NCBI RefSeq assembly: GCF_016802725.1
Contig: NC_052666.1
Span: 25,697,497 to 25,761,496 of the forward strand
Reading direction: 5' to 3'
Length of the DNA stretch: 64,000 nucleotides
Source: Solenopsis invicta
Taxonomy: Eukaryota; Arthropoda; Insecta; Hymenoptera; Formicidae
Part shown: positions 37,001-52,200 of the stretch, piece by piece
Layout of the letters: each line of letters starts with the position of its first letter
Numbering within the stretch: position 1 is the stretch's first letter
Made by a program: the position numbers and the translations under genes
The notes under the pieces: model-generated
Told to the model about the DNA's origin: nothing
The model's database searches: none
What the model saw: only the letters and a program-made list of their open reading frames with translations

Positions 37001-40000
37001 GACGTAGCGAGGGGGAGGGAAGAGGGGAGAGGAAAAGAACGAGACGAACGAGAAGAAAGAGTAGTTCGAAACGATGAGAAAGACGTCGCGATGCGCGTAT
37101 CTTCCTGCGAACGACGACGTTATCCGGCCAAACCAGGGGACGCTTAATATTACTGCACGTTATGCAGATTTCGAGGGAACATTGCCCCCCTGCCATTCGC
37201 GCAGAATCGTGCTTCGCTGATCTTTACACCACGTCGTAAGCCGTCAAGTTCGAAGAGATGATCGTCCGCCTTCTCGTTCGATACTATCGAGATAGAGTGA
37301 CATTTATTAATGGCATTTGTGGCGTTTATTATTTAAAAAAAAAACGAGCAAATGGTACCTCGCGCAAAAAATCACTTGAAATAAATTATAAACTTATATT
37401 GTTAGTTCAATCATTATCTTTTAGGAACGACAGACAATAGAGAAATTAAAGAATAAATACGTGGGATTAAAAAATCGATATCTTGAAATATTAAAAATAA
37501 AAATATAAGTATCGATTCTCATGTTACAGATTTACTTAATGATGCCCAGTTATATAAAATAAATTAAATTTTTTGTAAGATATTTTAAGATATTAAAAAT
37601 TAAAGTATATTGGTTTTTTAATCCCTCGAATTTAATTAATTTATGTAAATCTTTTTTCATACGCGATATGCGACGCATTATAAACTCTGATTTATAATAT
37701 TATAATATTATATAAAATGAAGGATTTATTTTATTTATTCATATAAATAAAATAAATTATTTCGCAAATCAGCAACATGGAAATTCTTTCGATAATCGTA
37801 ATAACGATATGAGCAAGCCGAGCAAGTAATGTGATAAAAAATTGAAATTTAGGGGGTTCTCTCGCAGCTGTGCGTAGGAACGCAGCTTTCTTTTTTACTA
37901 CCACCACCTCAATGGTAAATCTTTTATCCCTCAGCGGAATCTGGACGCTCAAAAGTAAATGCAATTGAAAATTCTGCGTGAGAGCATGCCGAATGTCCGA
38001 GCGTTACCTCGCGCACGATTAATGCGATGCAGTTCGGCGAGAAAGTATGGCGTTGTCGGTATCGCGAAGATATCGCGGCCGCACTACCAAATGAACCGGT
38101 CGAACCGAGCCGCAGACGAGTTGCTTAAAACGACCAGATGAGACGGCTATATCGATTCGTCCCGCCGGAGTATTACGCGGTTAAATGTGACCGTAATTTA
38201 ATGTCCGAGCCCGTTGCGCCACGATTTCATCTCGCGCGTTTCGGTTTAATTATATTGATCCCCACGCTTATCTCGTGAGTACATGTCGATGGACCTTTCG
38301 TGCACGACACTCTCTGACTCGCATAATAAATCTGTCACGTCTGTTCGGCGATAAAAATTAGTCACTTTGCGAATAAAATAATTATTTAACGAACCAGTCG
38401 TGATTCGCTCCTTAATTTTCAGTTGCTAACTTGTGTATCTGTAATATGCTGCAATCTGTGCCGTATATTTTAATCCTTGCATCGCAAGGTATAAAAGTAT
38501 TAAGACATAATCTCGTAAATCGCACGCTTTAAAGTTTTTATTTGCTTTCATTCGTTTGTTATATTTTTAGCGGTCTTGGCCTATGTTTTTGAATGTAAAA
38601 TGATAACAGAAATACATGTCATCAATTGTTATATTAAAAAATTGTTGGTTAAAAAGAAATGGCAATGGCATGTATTTTTAAATGCCGTTTACTCTCTCTT
38701 TTTGTCTCTCCCTTTTCACTCTTTCTCTATCTCTCTCATCCCGTTCGAATGCACCTGTTGATTCCCCGCTGAACTCAAACCGATTAGCCAACAGGCCATT
38801 TTGCGGCGAAGTTAAGGTTCGAAGCGTACATTATCGTTATCGTGGCGCTACGTACAATTGCGAGGGCGTCGCGTTGGCGATCCACAACTAATCGAGAATG
38901 GCATCGGGACGCACGTACTGGGTAGTCCTGAATAAACGGCTTTATCGGCGCAAGTACTTCCCGATCACAACATGTCGTAAGAATTTATCTGCTGTCATCA
39001 ATCCTAATAATGTTTTGAAAAATATACAATTTAAAAAATCTATTTTTGAATATATAGAATTATAATATGTACATGTAAATCTATATATAGTTTTTAATAT
39101 ATATAAATATACGTATGAATACATGAATACAAATGATAAAACAAAATCGTTTTTCGTATCTATAAAAAAAACTGCATTTTTCTAAAGTATGTGAAAAATT
39201 GGTCTGCGAATAAAATTTAGTTAGATTTGAGAATAATTATTACACTATCAAAATAATTATGTAAACGTCAAAATTCGGCAGCATTGCTCATGATGCTTAA
39301 GCGTTCTACGAATTATTTTGATAATCACACAAAAATTTACTTTCAAATTTATATCTAAATTTTCAGATACGTCAATAAAATTATTTTTTAGGTACAGAAA
39401 CAAATTACACACGGAAAGAAATTTTGCTGAGGTACAAATTTGAAAATAATTTATATTGAACCGTTAAAAAATTTATATTAGACGTTTAAGCGGCTTACTT
39501 TAATATCAAAATTTTTGGCAGCATTATTACCAAACTAGAACGTCTTACGTAATTATTTTGATAGTCATCATAAAATGATTTTCTGATCTGCACATAGCAA
39601 AATTTTTAGACTATATGCACTACAATAAAATTGTTCTTTCCGTGCAGTTATCATTACTATTCACGAATATTTATCTACAGAAATCACTGAAAAATCTCCC
39701 AAAGAGAAACTCCGTTTCCAGAATAATTTTCGTTGAACGTGAGGATAGTTGATTTGCCGCGCGACTCGGCGTTTCCACACGGGTGCGGAATTAAACTTCG
39801 ATGTAATAAGAGAGCGTGTATCGTAATGGTGTAAATTTGGAATCGGGGTTCACGAACCTCCGGGCGCAAGCCTAAATATTTGGAACCGTCGGCTCGCGTA
39901 AACGTCCGCTGTTCGACGAAAACGGCTAACTACGCGGAGTCGCACTTAACTCTTTCGAGCACATGTACGACGGGCCGAGAGCAAAGTACGCCTCGCGTAC

Positions 40001-43000
40001 TTCCACTTCATGTACTTATACCCGCCACGACCGTCTTTAGCGGTAGCGATTACGCCAGGCGGCTTAAATGAAAACACGCGCCATGTGGTTTCGTACTTCG
40101 CTGCGGAGCGAGCATATATTTGTGCGGCGTATATATAATTTTAAACACAGATTGTATATCAAAAGCCCTAGATTCAGTATGATTTATTGAGGCTGAGCTG
40201 ATAACGTTAACGGCAATGCGAAATAATCCGTAAACAGTGCGACAAATTTCAGAAGCGCTCTCAGAAGATAACAGATAACTCTGAAAAGAGAGAAAAGATA
40301 CTTTGATACAAGGGTTCTTTTTTCTGATAAAGAAGAAGAATATATCAGGGGAAACCTTGACCACTCTGACACTAGTCTAATCTACGACTTGACACTAATC
40401 TGACCTAACTTATACGTTACCCCGCGCGACCTCTATTTAACTGTGTTCTCCTATCTAAGTTAAACCACCTCAATCAATCTCGAATTTACTATAAACAAAG
40501 TCTCCTAATAACAAGAAAAAAATGTTTAATCTATATTCTAAAATCGGAATCTTCTGTGAATTGATGTTAGTTTCCTCATTCAGTTTTTCCTAACAAACAT
40601 ATATTGTAAATAAAAAGTCAACTTTCTCATCAAAGGAGTCATGAATATAGATAACAATTGGTTCTCAATTATGCTGCGTAAGAGAGTGATAATGTTCAGC
40701 CACTCTCAGATACATGTGCGAGACGCTTGAATGAGATGCGAGCATCTATTCCGCAAAATCAAGACGTTCTCGCGAGAGACGTCTGCCTTCTTGGCGGAGT
40801 CGACTTTGTCGCGACGCACAAACGACGCATAATTCCCGACGGATGATCGCTCGCCCTCTCGCCCGCGTAATCGCGGAATTATGTCACGGCGTAACTGCGC
40901 GAGAGACTCCTCCTCGGCGGGGCTGGTGCTGGTTACGTCATGTCGCCGATGCGTGGAAACAGGGAGAGTGCCGCCTGCGTTACATATTTGGTAGGATATC
41001 GTTCCGCGCGCGCCGAGCCGAGGTCGCGCGATCGAACGCACAAGACGCATCTCGCGGAATACCATCGTTACGGCACAGCTTGGCAAAGTTAAAAAGAAAG
41101 AGAAGAGGGACCTCCTCACGAACCGGTTTTTCGCGCGTCCAGTAATTGAATTGCTCAACCGAAAAGTCTTTTGCTAGTCCACGTATTTTTTTTTATTTTT
41201 TTTTTATTCTTTTTATATTTTATATTTACATTTTATATATTATGTTTATGTTATTTCAATAAATAAGTCTTTCTCTCTCGATAAAAAGAGGCTCTCGATA
41301 AAAGGAGGAGAAGGCTCGAAATCAACTTGCCCGCGTTCGCCGAGATTGTCAGAAGGAGTCGCGTTAAGCGATTCCACGCATTTAAGTTAATTGCATGAAT
41401 TACACGCTCACGGCGCAATATTAATATTATGGAATAATATGCGCACGTGGTCGGCTTTGTAAAGTAGCAATGACGCGCGTGAATTTAGACATTTGACATT
41501 TTCGTGCGCCATTCGTTAAAAATGATTTATTTTTCGACACCAATAAAATTCGGTTATTGTTATCACGTTACATTATGATAAAACAGACTGATAGCTTTAT
41601 TTATAGCTCATGTCATATATATGAATACTATCTAGCTCAAGCAATTACTTACAAAGAAATAAATATGTTTTATTTTATCAAAAGATATTAGTAGTAACAA
41701 ATAAATACTAATAACAAAAAATACTAATAAATACCAATAATAAAAAAATAAGAGTTTTTGTGTAAGGTTATTAGAAATTACTTTTAAATATGATATTTTG
41801 TATTTTATTTAATGAAATAGAATAAAATAGCGACACGTTGAAATGTATCATGTTTTTAAAAGCGTCACTTCAAAACAGAATTTTTTTTTTACCACAGACA
41901 AATAAACGGGTTATGGCGAAAGTGCATAATTAAAAATGTAAATGTCACACTGATCTACTTCCCCCAATCTGTTTTATATTTAATTTAGCGAAATGAGTTT
42001 AACGAACACATACTTTCTCCACTTTATGAAAACTTTCAGTTGTCGATGATGGAGAAGAAATTACCTTCATCATTCACATTCTTATGCAATATACAGCTAC
42101 ACACTCCCCAGATCTTCTCTTCTACGACATTTAACTAGAACGGCACCGTCCTTCGCAGTAACGTAATAATGACATTGAGATTATACAGCAACGATTATAT
42201 CATTGCATAAGTAACAATAGCCTTGAGATACGACTGAGCTTTTAAAGCTTAATAAAAAGTCTCTCTCAAATCATATCTGTCATATCATAATCATTTTATT
42301 CTTATATACGAAAAAAACGAATTTCTCTTTGAGGTATTATATTTAAACATTTAGTTAGACACAGATTTGAAATAGTTATATTAAATTATCAAAATAATTA
42401 TGGAGGATGCTCAAGTTGGTTACTAGAATGTTCAAATTTTTGCAGCATTGCTTATTATTTTTTTAAAACGTTTTACATAATTATTTTGTACATAATTATT
42501 TTGATGGTCCAACAATGGTATCTAGCTAAATTTTTAAAATACTTTAATTAAAAAAAAAACATTTCTGTATATAAATTTTTGTAAAAATTAAAATTATATT
42601 GCAAACAATATTCATTATTAAAATTGTATAATTTACATATAATTTACATAATCCATGAATCAGAAAGAATTCGTATGACTTTAGAAATTTCATGCCTCTT
42701 TTATATTTTCTGAAGTTACGTTAGTTTCCAATTTGAAGAAAAGTTTCCAGACTATTCTGCACCCGTGTTTTACAATTGCTTCTTACTCATAAGTTATGGT
42801 AATCCTCGAGTCTTTATAAAAAATACTCACTGCCTCTGCCGCGCGCACCATATTTTGAGACAAACGATAAAGTGTCATAAGCTGTGGAACTAAAATGAGG
42901 CATGTGCAGAGATAAGCAAGAAAATGGGCAAGAGAAAAGAATAACGAGGAACGATGCTCGGGACGGCGTTTCTTGAGAACCCACTCGGTCCTGGAGTGCG

Positions 43001-43126
43001 TCGTTGACACAAGCAGAACTTTCATCTACAAGGCAAATGTGTGGAAGCACGATTCCGTTTTCGTTCTCTTCCACGTTATTCAAATAGAGCGCGGCCTTCG
43101 TGACGCAATGGCGTAGTCGTGAGATT

Positions 43127-43165
<39 letters not shown>

Positions 43166-43183
43166 GTGCGTGCGTGCGTGCGT

Positions 43184-43248
<65 letters not shown>

Positions 43249-46200
43249 ATATATGTAAATTGATGTTATTAATTAGTTGATTTATTTACTTGCATCACCG
43301 GAAAATTTTTTAATATATGCAGATACTTTGTGAAATGGGAAGAAGAGCAAGGCATATTTTCCTCGATTTTTCAAATATCAAATAATTTTTCCGAAATAAA
43401 CATTATCTAATATTAGATAAGTGTATTTCGTATGTGAGGCAATGAATTACATAAACGCTTCTTTATCAAACAATTAATCATTTTGTTAAAAAATAATTTT
43501 CTTGTGAACAAATTAACCAGCCATATACATATATTTTCAAAATTGCATTGTTTAATAAAATCGTTCAACAAGTTCATTTCATTAAACAGGCGTTATAACT
43601 AAAATTAAAATTATAATATCCCATTTTCTTATACAAAAGAGAATAAGAAAAATAAAAGTATAACGAATATCCTTAATGTTTCATTATTTTGAATCTCTCA
43701 GTGTCAAACTTACGCTTACGCTTACACGCTTACGTTTACACGCTTACGCCACTGGACGCAATCAATGTGCTCTTCCTCTGTGCTCTTCCCTCTGTCCCTG
43801 ATTCCAATTTTTTAACGATATAACAAAATCGTTTTTAATCAATTTTTATCGCGACCCTCGCGCAACGAGATCCATCCTTTCAGATATTTTATTTCCATTC
43901 TAGATAACTTTAATTTATCAAGTTACGCAATATACGTTTTCTGTTAGTGCGCAGAGCGTATTTCCCAATTATCGTTGCAACGTTCAGCGTTCATAAAGTG
44001 GTGTTTTCGAGCATGAAATTAGAGTTAAACTCCCTCGGAGGTTTTCTTCCAAGAGACTCCTATTTTCGTGTTATGCGTTTTCAGAGGAGAAAAATAAAAT
44101 TTCATAAACCCCGGGTTCGATCACGGCCGGCTTACGTACTAAAACCGCTTATTGGTAAAATCTAGTGGCGTTTAAGTCGGTTTAAGACCTCGTTGAAATC
44201 GATTCCGACAAAAGAAACGGTCTACCGCGATTTCTTTACAAAGAATTGCTCTAATAGATACCTTTAATGTGTTACAGATTTGCAAGGACTCGTACAAATG
44301 TGATTGTAAGGGAATAAAAGGGCATCAGGGATTTCCTGGGATACCTGGGCCCCAAGGAACAGAAGGACTTCCAGGTGAAATCGGACCCGATGGACCCCCC
44401 GGACCCAAAGGTGAAAAAGGAGCAGGAGGAGAATTTGGAGCTACCGGAGAAAAGGGCTACCGAGTAAGAAAAATTTATTTCATTTTATTAAAAAATAGAT
44501 TCTATTATTCCTCTCTCTTTTATCGAAAAAATCTCCTCAACTCGAGTATTTCCCTCTTATTTTTGTAGTAGTCTTCTAAAATAGGCATCAAAAAAATTTT
44601 CTTATCTTCAGAGGAATTCTTCTAAATATAAATTAACAAAATTAAACTAATAAAATTATAAACATAGATCTTTGCATGTTGCCTGAGATGATTAAATTAG
44701 ATCTTTAATTTATTTTTTATTATCGTCTCATTTACTGTTTAAATATCAAGATGTTTAAGGTTTCGAGTACCAAACATTACTACACTGCGTTGATTAAATT
44801 ATAGAGATAATTTTCGTAAACACCGAATGAAACATGGTTTCCGTAGAACGTCATGATCAACAAATTTATTAGAAATATTTTCTTAATTTTAAAGGATGTT
44901 CTCTAAAAAAAAAAAAAGAATATATTCTTATCCATTAATTAAGAATATCTGTTAGGAAGACTTGTAAAACATGGTTCTCATTATTTCGAGAATACAATAA
45001 TGAACGACTCTTTAGAATTTTCTAAAACATAGCTAGTCATGTAGTAATTATAATACATGGACGAAATGTGCGGATAATAAGAGCTTTTTAATTCTGTAGT
45101 AAAACAAATCCAGCACTGGCGATGTAAAATTTTTAAAAATGCAGTTTAATTTGCAGTGAAACCTGAAACTATTTGCTGAAAGTGTTGAATAAAACCCAAT
45201 TTTATTTCATATTTCCATATCGGAAGGTTTAAATAAACCGTTACGTAAAACCATTCCTCGAAATTAACTCGCCTTTTCGAGAGGGTCTACGATCTATTTG
45301 ATATTTTTAGACACTTTCAAAAATTTAAAAAAGATATTTGCTAAAAGAAAAAAAAAGATATCTATTAATTCCATGTAAGATATTTTTGCGAATTTGTGAA
45401 TACATGAAGCAACAGTGCTCGGATACTTAATTTACGAAAATTACTTACCATATATACTTTTAGATAATTCTATTTATATTGCATATACATATGCATATGC
45501 AACTACCAATTAAACTAATTACAACAGTAATTAAATTTTTTATAATTAAGCGTTTTGCGTTATAATTAAAATTTGTTAGTTTGTTTGCAATAATTGTTGC
45601 TAACGGTTTTAATAAAATAACATATTTAATTTTGAAGATGTAGTGACATTTCCGTAAGAAGGGATTCTGTTTTAACTGATTAATTACATATAGAAAGTAC
45701 AAAATGTACACGTGCCGTTTTGTTAAGTTGTTTAGAAGAGAAACCAATTTTTATTTTGCCAATTAGTAAGAGAACGCTCGTTTAGATCTTCTGAATCGCG
45801 AAATGAGTCTTTATACATTACTTCGCCCAACATTCCACTTATTGCTCCGTTCAGAAATCCCCAAATGCCAAATGACTTAAATTCGTGAATCAAAACGGCA
45901 ATACCGAACGACTACGAAAAGAAACCATGTCTGTGCGACCATCAGAAAGATGAGAAAAAAGAAACATTTCTCCATAATTGGGTCGCCATGAGCTAAAGAG
46001 TTGAAAAAAGGAACGCTGATGAGAGCAGCAAACATATTCGCCGCATTCTGGATTCTCTATTCGAACGCGATTGTTCGCCGCTCGACATATGCTCCGAACG
46101 GGACGAGAGAGAAAAAAGAGACGAGGGGAAAAAGAAACGAGAAGGAGGAAAGAAGCGCCGTGGCGTCACCGACCAGAAACAGAACGCTTCCAAATGGGGA

Positions 46201-49200
46201 GGAAGAGGGAAGATCGCGAACACGAGAGAGGAATCACACACGGGCGGACGGACACCCACGACGCCCGCCCGCACTAGCGACGACGTGCTGTTACACAAAG
46301 TCGCGAATCCGCCGTTTCGCAATTTGTCGACCGACATCGATGCGCGACACCGTACGATATGATATGACATGAGACGAGACAGGGGGGAGGGGCAGAGGGG
46401 AGGCTCTACCCGCTTTTTGAAACAACACGCAGAGATCGTCGACGATTGTGATATCCTGAATATTCGAAGATGCGTTACGTTTCTAGATTACTTTGACGAT
46501 ACTTGCGCAGGAATATTCCAATTAATTCGCATTTGATCGTAATTTGTTTACTTATAAAATATCAAAGCTGTAAAATAGGTTGAGCTAAGAGATGATAGAT
46601 GAAAATAGACTTAACCAACTAATAATTTTGCAGCAAAATGATAAAGCTGCACGTAATTCAAGAGCGAGATTTAGGTCGAAGTTCAATTTAAGCTTTTAAT
46701 TAGCCTGAAATTTGAATTTTGCGAGAGAGAATTTTGAATTCTGTCTCGATATCAATTATGAATTTCAAAGACAATCGGAGATTATTTATATACTTTTCTC
46801 TTTCTCTTATTGTTTTATTTTTTTATTCATACTTAAGCAATTATTTCAGTCAGTTAGCATCGCAAAAAATTGATAAATTTTTTATTCTCACTTTTCTAAC
46901 GGCGAATGTAAACATGTCTGCATATGTTAGTTCATATAAATTCTATGTCTTCTTTCAAATTGATTAAAAGAGTTATAACTTTTGCTTTATCGATAAATAT
47001 AAACCGTACATGTGTTCGATGAATTTTTATTTATAATTACATATCGTAATTAACTATTTTACTTATTATACTTATTAATTGTTTGCTTACTTGGAAGTGA
47101 CTTTTTAATTTGCGCGAGGGATAGAACAGCTTGAAGGAAATATGAATGTATTTTTGCGTGATAACTGTCGTACTGATAACTGTTTTGCGTTTAATAATCT
47201 ACGCTATAATTGTAACTGCTATGAAAGAAGCGACAATTGCAAGAAATAAACGGACAATACTGACTTTGCGAATTAAAATTGCAGAAATTTGTATTTTGTC
47301 AGGATAATAAAATTAAATCGCGGAATCGTATTGTCGCGTCGTTACGCGGGGTGTAGAACAATTTAGTATAGCAATTACCGAAATGTCACGAATAAATAAA
47401 ACGTTACAGCTGTACGTTACGATAAAAGTGTTGGTGCACGTACAAACGCGGTTGACACATCTCGTGCTTATTAATCGTGCAAATTATTCATTCGCGTGCG
47501 GACTGCGAAATAGGACGGTGTCAATCTTCGTAACTGAAACTTTAAATTAAATGCTTTACATGACGATTATAATTTGACGTTTTACACGTGCACATACCCT
47601 TTATAACTACTTACATATTCACTTGACTTTACTGATTGATGATGATAAATACACACAAGACGTTTCAAAAATAAATAAAGTGTTTAAGTAAGGAATGTTT
47701 GATTTGATCGATCTGTAGTAGAATTTTTTTTCTTACGAAAAAGAAATGGAAATTCAACATTAAGAATTAAGGAATTTTATTTAAAATAATTTGCATTCTA
47801 ACGTATTATTAGTGCATTATATTATTACTGAAGACTTTGTCGTTATGAGAACAAAAGTTATCTTTTGCTTTTATAACTGTATAATATCTTATCTTCATAT
47901 TTATCTTTTTAAAAATTCGTTCCCCTTCAAAGTTTCAAAGTTTGACCAAGAACATCTTTGTAAAGAAATGCTAATACTAGACCCTTCAACACGGTTCACT
48001 TACTCTATCGTAGGCGTATATTTCATAATCGCCTAACTGGAATTGGAGGAGAATTCTAAGAAAAATAACGTCGATAACCGGAAGAGGCTTGTCGGTCTTT
48101 TTGGTACGCGAACAGCCCACTTTCAGAAAACTTTCGACCGGCGCAGACGGGAAATGTCACTTCTGATATATATCAAAATTGTGCAAGAACGAAAATTCTG
48201 GTTGTTGCCACAGGATAATCGTGTTGCCACGTGTGCCACAATTCGCCAATTGCAACGACGCACAGCGTGTCACACGGTCTCATTTGCAGCGAGCATCACT
48301 TGCTAATTGTATTACATTGATCGTTCGACCGCGGTGCGTGTCAGTAACGTCTTGCGTCTTTGATCGATGAAGCGTATAATTATATTCGTCAAACTTGATC
48401 TTCATTCGCGTGTCATAAAAGTCACGAAAAAACCCGAATTATACACAGAGTTTCAATAAACTTTACCCGAAGAAAATCCCAATTTTAAGATTGCTTACAC
48501 ATGTAAAGGAAAAATTTAAAAAATTAGGAAATCAACTGTTTATTTCAGAAATGAATAAAGTAGCGCGAGAGATTTACACGCTTTATATATTTTTTCTTCG
48601 TGGGATTACAAATATAAGAAGAACGTAAGGATGAACAGGGCAATGCCGTGACAGAATCCACGACTTAAACTGAAGAAATAAAAACACAAGCCTATAATGG
48701 AATACATTTTCTTTAAAAGAATATCTCTTTTATTTAAAGAGAGTTTTTTAAATTTCACATTATAAATTACATAAACTTGATCTTCATTCGCGTGTCAAGA
48801 TGTACCAATTCGGCAAGCAGATAAAAATCGATGGTTTGCAGAAACAGTTGGAAATTCGGTCGTCGAGAAGACGACGAGCCCGCAGAAAGGAAGAGAGAGC
48901 GAGGAGCCCGGGCTTATGCCAACCTGGCAATGCGAAAGGCCATTTAAAAGGCGCGAGGCATGACGAATTACGCATTATGTCGCCGTAATGAACGGCCGTC
49001 GATTTTGGAACGCGTTCACCCCTTCATCTTCTTCTTCCTCTTCTTCCTCCTCCTCCTACCGCGGCAAGTCTTCTCTGCCGCTCTTTCTCATTACTCCTTT
49101 TTTCGCGCCTCGTACCTTGCACGTACGCGCGGATTACATCAGGCGCGTCTCTCGCCTGTGGAAGGGAAAATGACGTCACGATCCTTTCTGGTCGGCCAGG

Positions 49201-52200
49201 GAGAAGAGATGCAGTTGCATACACCGGTACGATCTCTCTCGTACTGTCGAGCTGCAGTCGCGTCGCCGTTCGCCACTGTCGAGTTGATTTACGAGGTCCT
49301 CCCGAATTTTAAAGAAATAAAAAATAAAGGAAAGCATCGTCTCTCCTTTCTCCTTTTCTCGGCATCTTCGGATTTATCAGACCGCCCGAGACTTTTAATG
49401 CCCTCGTCTATACCGGGATCTACTCCTTCTCTTTAAGCCACTTTGTCGTAAGACGAGGACATTGATGGACTCGCGGATTAGAAGCGAATCCCCGTAGGTT
49501 TAAGGAGATTGCAGTTCGAGATCGTACGTGCGATCGGGGAGTTTCGGTGGAGAGTTTCCCTGGGACGAGTCCGAGAGAGTGGCGATTGTATCTTAATTCC
49601 AAAAGAGAAAGAGAACCCGGGAAGATAAAATTATATCGTGATGAAAATTATAAAAGATGATACTAGGAAGGTGTAAAAATGCCTCTTACAAACTTCTACG
49701 AATTCTTCCGAGAGCTCTTGCGATCTTATATTTGCTTAAATATCTACAGACAAATCAGACTTATTATTAGCTAAAAATATTTTTTTCTAACAGATAAAAT
49801 TTTATTTAACATTAAATGAAGTTTAAGGTTTTATTATAAAACAAAATAAATTTGTTTTTTATTATTTAGAATGTAAAATTTTCTTGTATTATAATAATGT
49901 CATAACAAAGGCAATATTCTTTCAAAAATGTTTTATTTGAAAAGTTACGTATTTACTTCTAATATTTACAAAAATAAATGTTAATAATTTCAATTTAAGT
50001 AGAAATTACTAGTTTTTGTCGTGCTCTTTATAATTGATACAGAGTAACATTGACGATGTCTTGCAGTAAATTAAAATGTTTCATCATCTTCGTTGATGTT
50101 ATGTAATTGAACGACGCATTCTAAAACACGCCTTAAACGTATTTAGACACAAGATTATTCCGTTCGCAAAGAATTTATAGCACCACTAATTTATAGCATA
50201 ACGTATAGTATATTTCTCATTGGTCAGTTTACATAGTCTGAAACGAACAGACGCGAATTGACGTCATGATCTCTTTCAGTCCAGCAGAAGCAAAATAATT
50301 CAAGAAACGTTGAAGTCTTCCTTAAATCTAGTTTTCTTTCCCTCGTGGCTGCTTTCCGCCAGCTCCGTCATTTTAGAATTTTTTAGTTAGAATTACAAGG
50401 CATTTCTTAAACTTTTTACGATAAATTTTATTAGACTAATTTGTATACCTTGCAATTATCGTAATCTTTTTGAACGAATTCATCGACTTTTGAATTAAAT
50501 CAAAAGAAATACTTTGAATTTGTTGTACGTATGTAGGATTTATTTTCTTGGTTATTTAAAATGTATATGTTGTTTTTAATGATATGAAAAAATAGCAAAG
50601 GGAAAAGTTATTCGTTTCGAGGGGGCAAATACGTATTATAATAAACAGCATTTCTTTCATGCTTGTTATTTTACGACAGATTTCAAAGTTCATCAACATT
50701 TTTTCCAATGGAACGACATATTTTTATTAACACTTTGTAAACCTAAATCACCTCAACGTCAATCATATAATTACTATATTAACGAAAATATGTCATTCCA
50801 TTTGAAAAAAATATTGATCCTCGGTAAATGATCGAGTTACAGGAAACACCTTGTATACAACTTCATCGTGCAACTTTGATAGCTCCGCCAGTTTCGTTTT
50901 ATTCCGCGATTTGGACTCAATTGGCGAACATGAATTTAAAGCGTGAACGCATCGGGCAGCGTCGTCGTGCAAATTTAACGCCGGCCGAAATTTACGACGA
51001 GGGCATCGGTTCCCTTGCCGCGGCGGCTTATACGGTGTCACTCGTAAAACGACGACGGGCCCGAACTGACGTCATGGTCCTTTCTGGCCGGCCGAGGGAG
51101 ATCAGCTCGGCTCCACCGAGCGCGGTACACGCGCGCACATTGCACCAGACCTCGCTCTCGAAATTACCGCAGGAGTAGTGGGAATGGCACAATTCTGCCG
51201 CTTCGGGTTAACGATTCGGCCTGGCACGGCGGCGGCTTCCAGACGTGGGCGTTAATGATAAATTGCTAGCATCTCTCGCGCGTTCCTCGCCGCTTTGGCA
51301 TTGATCCCTATCTACGTAACGATTACCCAGATATTACGTGGATAACCCACGTGCGAATGGCCGATCGAGCCCCCTCGTCTCGTCTCCGTCATCGTCTCGT
51401 TGTCCGGGATTGACACAAATTGACACGCTGAAGACGGGCTTCTATCGCGGCCAGCATCCGACCGCTTCTAAGCCGAAGTGGATCTAACTAATCTTCCATC
51501 GACGGAAGGTCTTTTCTTCAACGGTGCATCCGCGTGATCGATTGTCTACGGTACCTGCATTCGCCAAGCGCTACCTGACATTTTCTTTGAGTACAGAGAC
51601 GAGAGAATTGTTAGATTACATCTGAAACCTCTCATTTCTTTCGTTCGTTGTCAATAAAATAGAAAAGTTTTAAACTGCCGTAGCCTCTTCTCGCTTTTAA
51701 GTACATCGGTTTTGATAAACATATCAGGAATCGATCATTTTAGTTTAATTGTCATACCTTTCTATCTCTATAAGTGAAAGAAATGATTTATCAGATCTGT
51801 TCTATTCAGCTTTTTTCCTCGAAAGGAAAAGAAAAAAGACGAACCACGTACAAGTTTAACTATAAAAAAAATGTAGATAATAATTTTGTATGCATTTGTT
51901 CATAGCCCGAAAAATGGTCTCGGAAACTTTAGGAAAAAGACAGATTTTCCCGGTTTTTTTCTAAGTTTTTTTCTTTTAAGATAATGTCATCTTTAGTGTC
52001 CTTTACGTCAATGGTTTTAAGATTTCTTTTACATTTAAGAGTAAGCTCTAATAGATAATTTATCAATAAAGTCTATCATTATCGCAATCGTATTTTTCTG
52101 TATTTTTCGGAAGAGAAGTGGAAAAAACCGAGTTTTTTTCCTCGGTTTATTTTCACGAAAAGTTAAAAGCACTAGTACCTCATTATCACATTATCATTTT

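Larger units (their letters stand above)
17249..44277 (+). other. vkg: viking intron 1 (27 kb)
   Basis: The intron runs from a GTGAGT donor to a TGTTACAG acceptor. AT-rich sequence alternates with GC-richer islands near 18.9-19.2, 20.3-20.7, 26.6-27.3, 28.7-29.1, 30.6-31.0, 35.9-36.2, 36.8-37.3, 38.0-38.3, 39.7-40.1 and 40.7-41.2 kb. It carries many fold-back repeats (listed separately), paired palindromes at 19.5-19.7 kb and microsatellites. I found no convincing nested gene; the open frames are short and unlike any family I know. Confidence 0.7.

Noticed and set aside
44108..44130. tRNA-like T-arm (GGGTTCGATCA)
   Set aside because: No matching anticodon arm, D arm or acceptor stem is visible upstream. 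It is probably chance.
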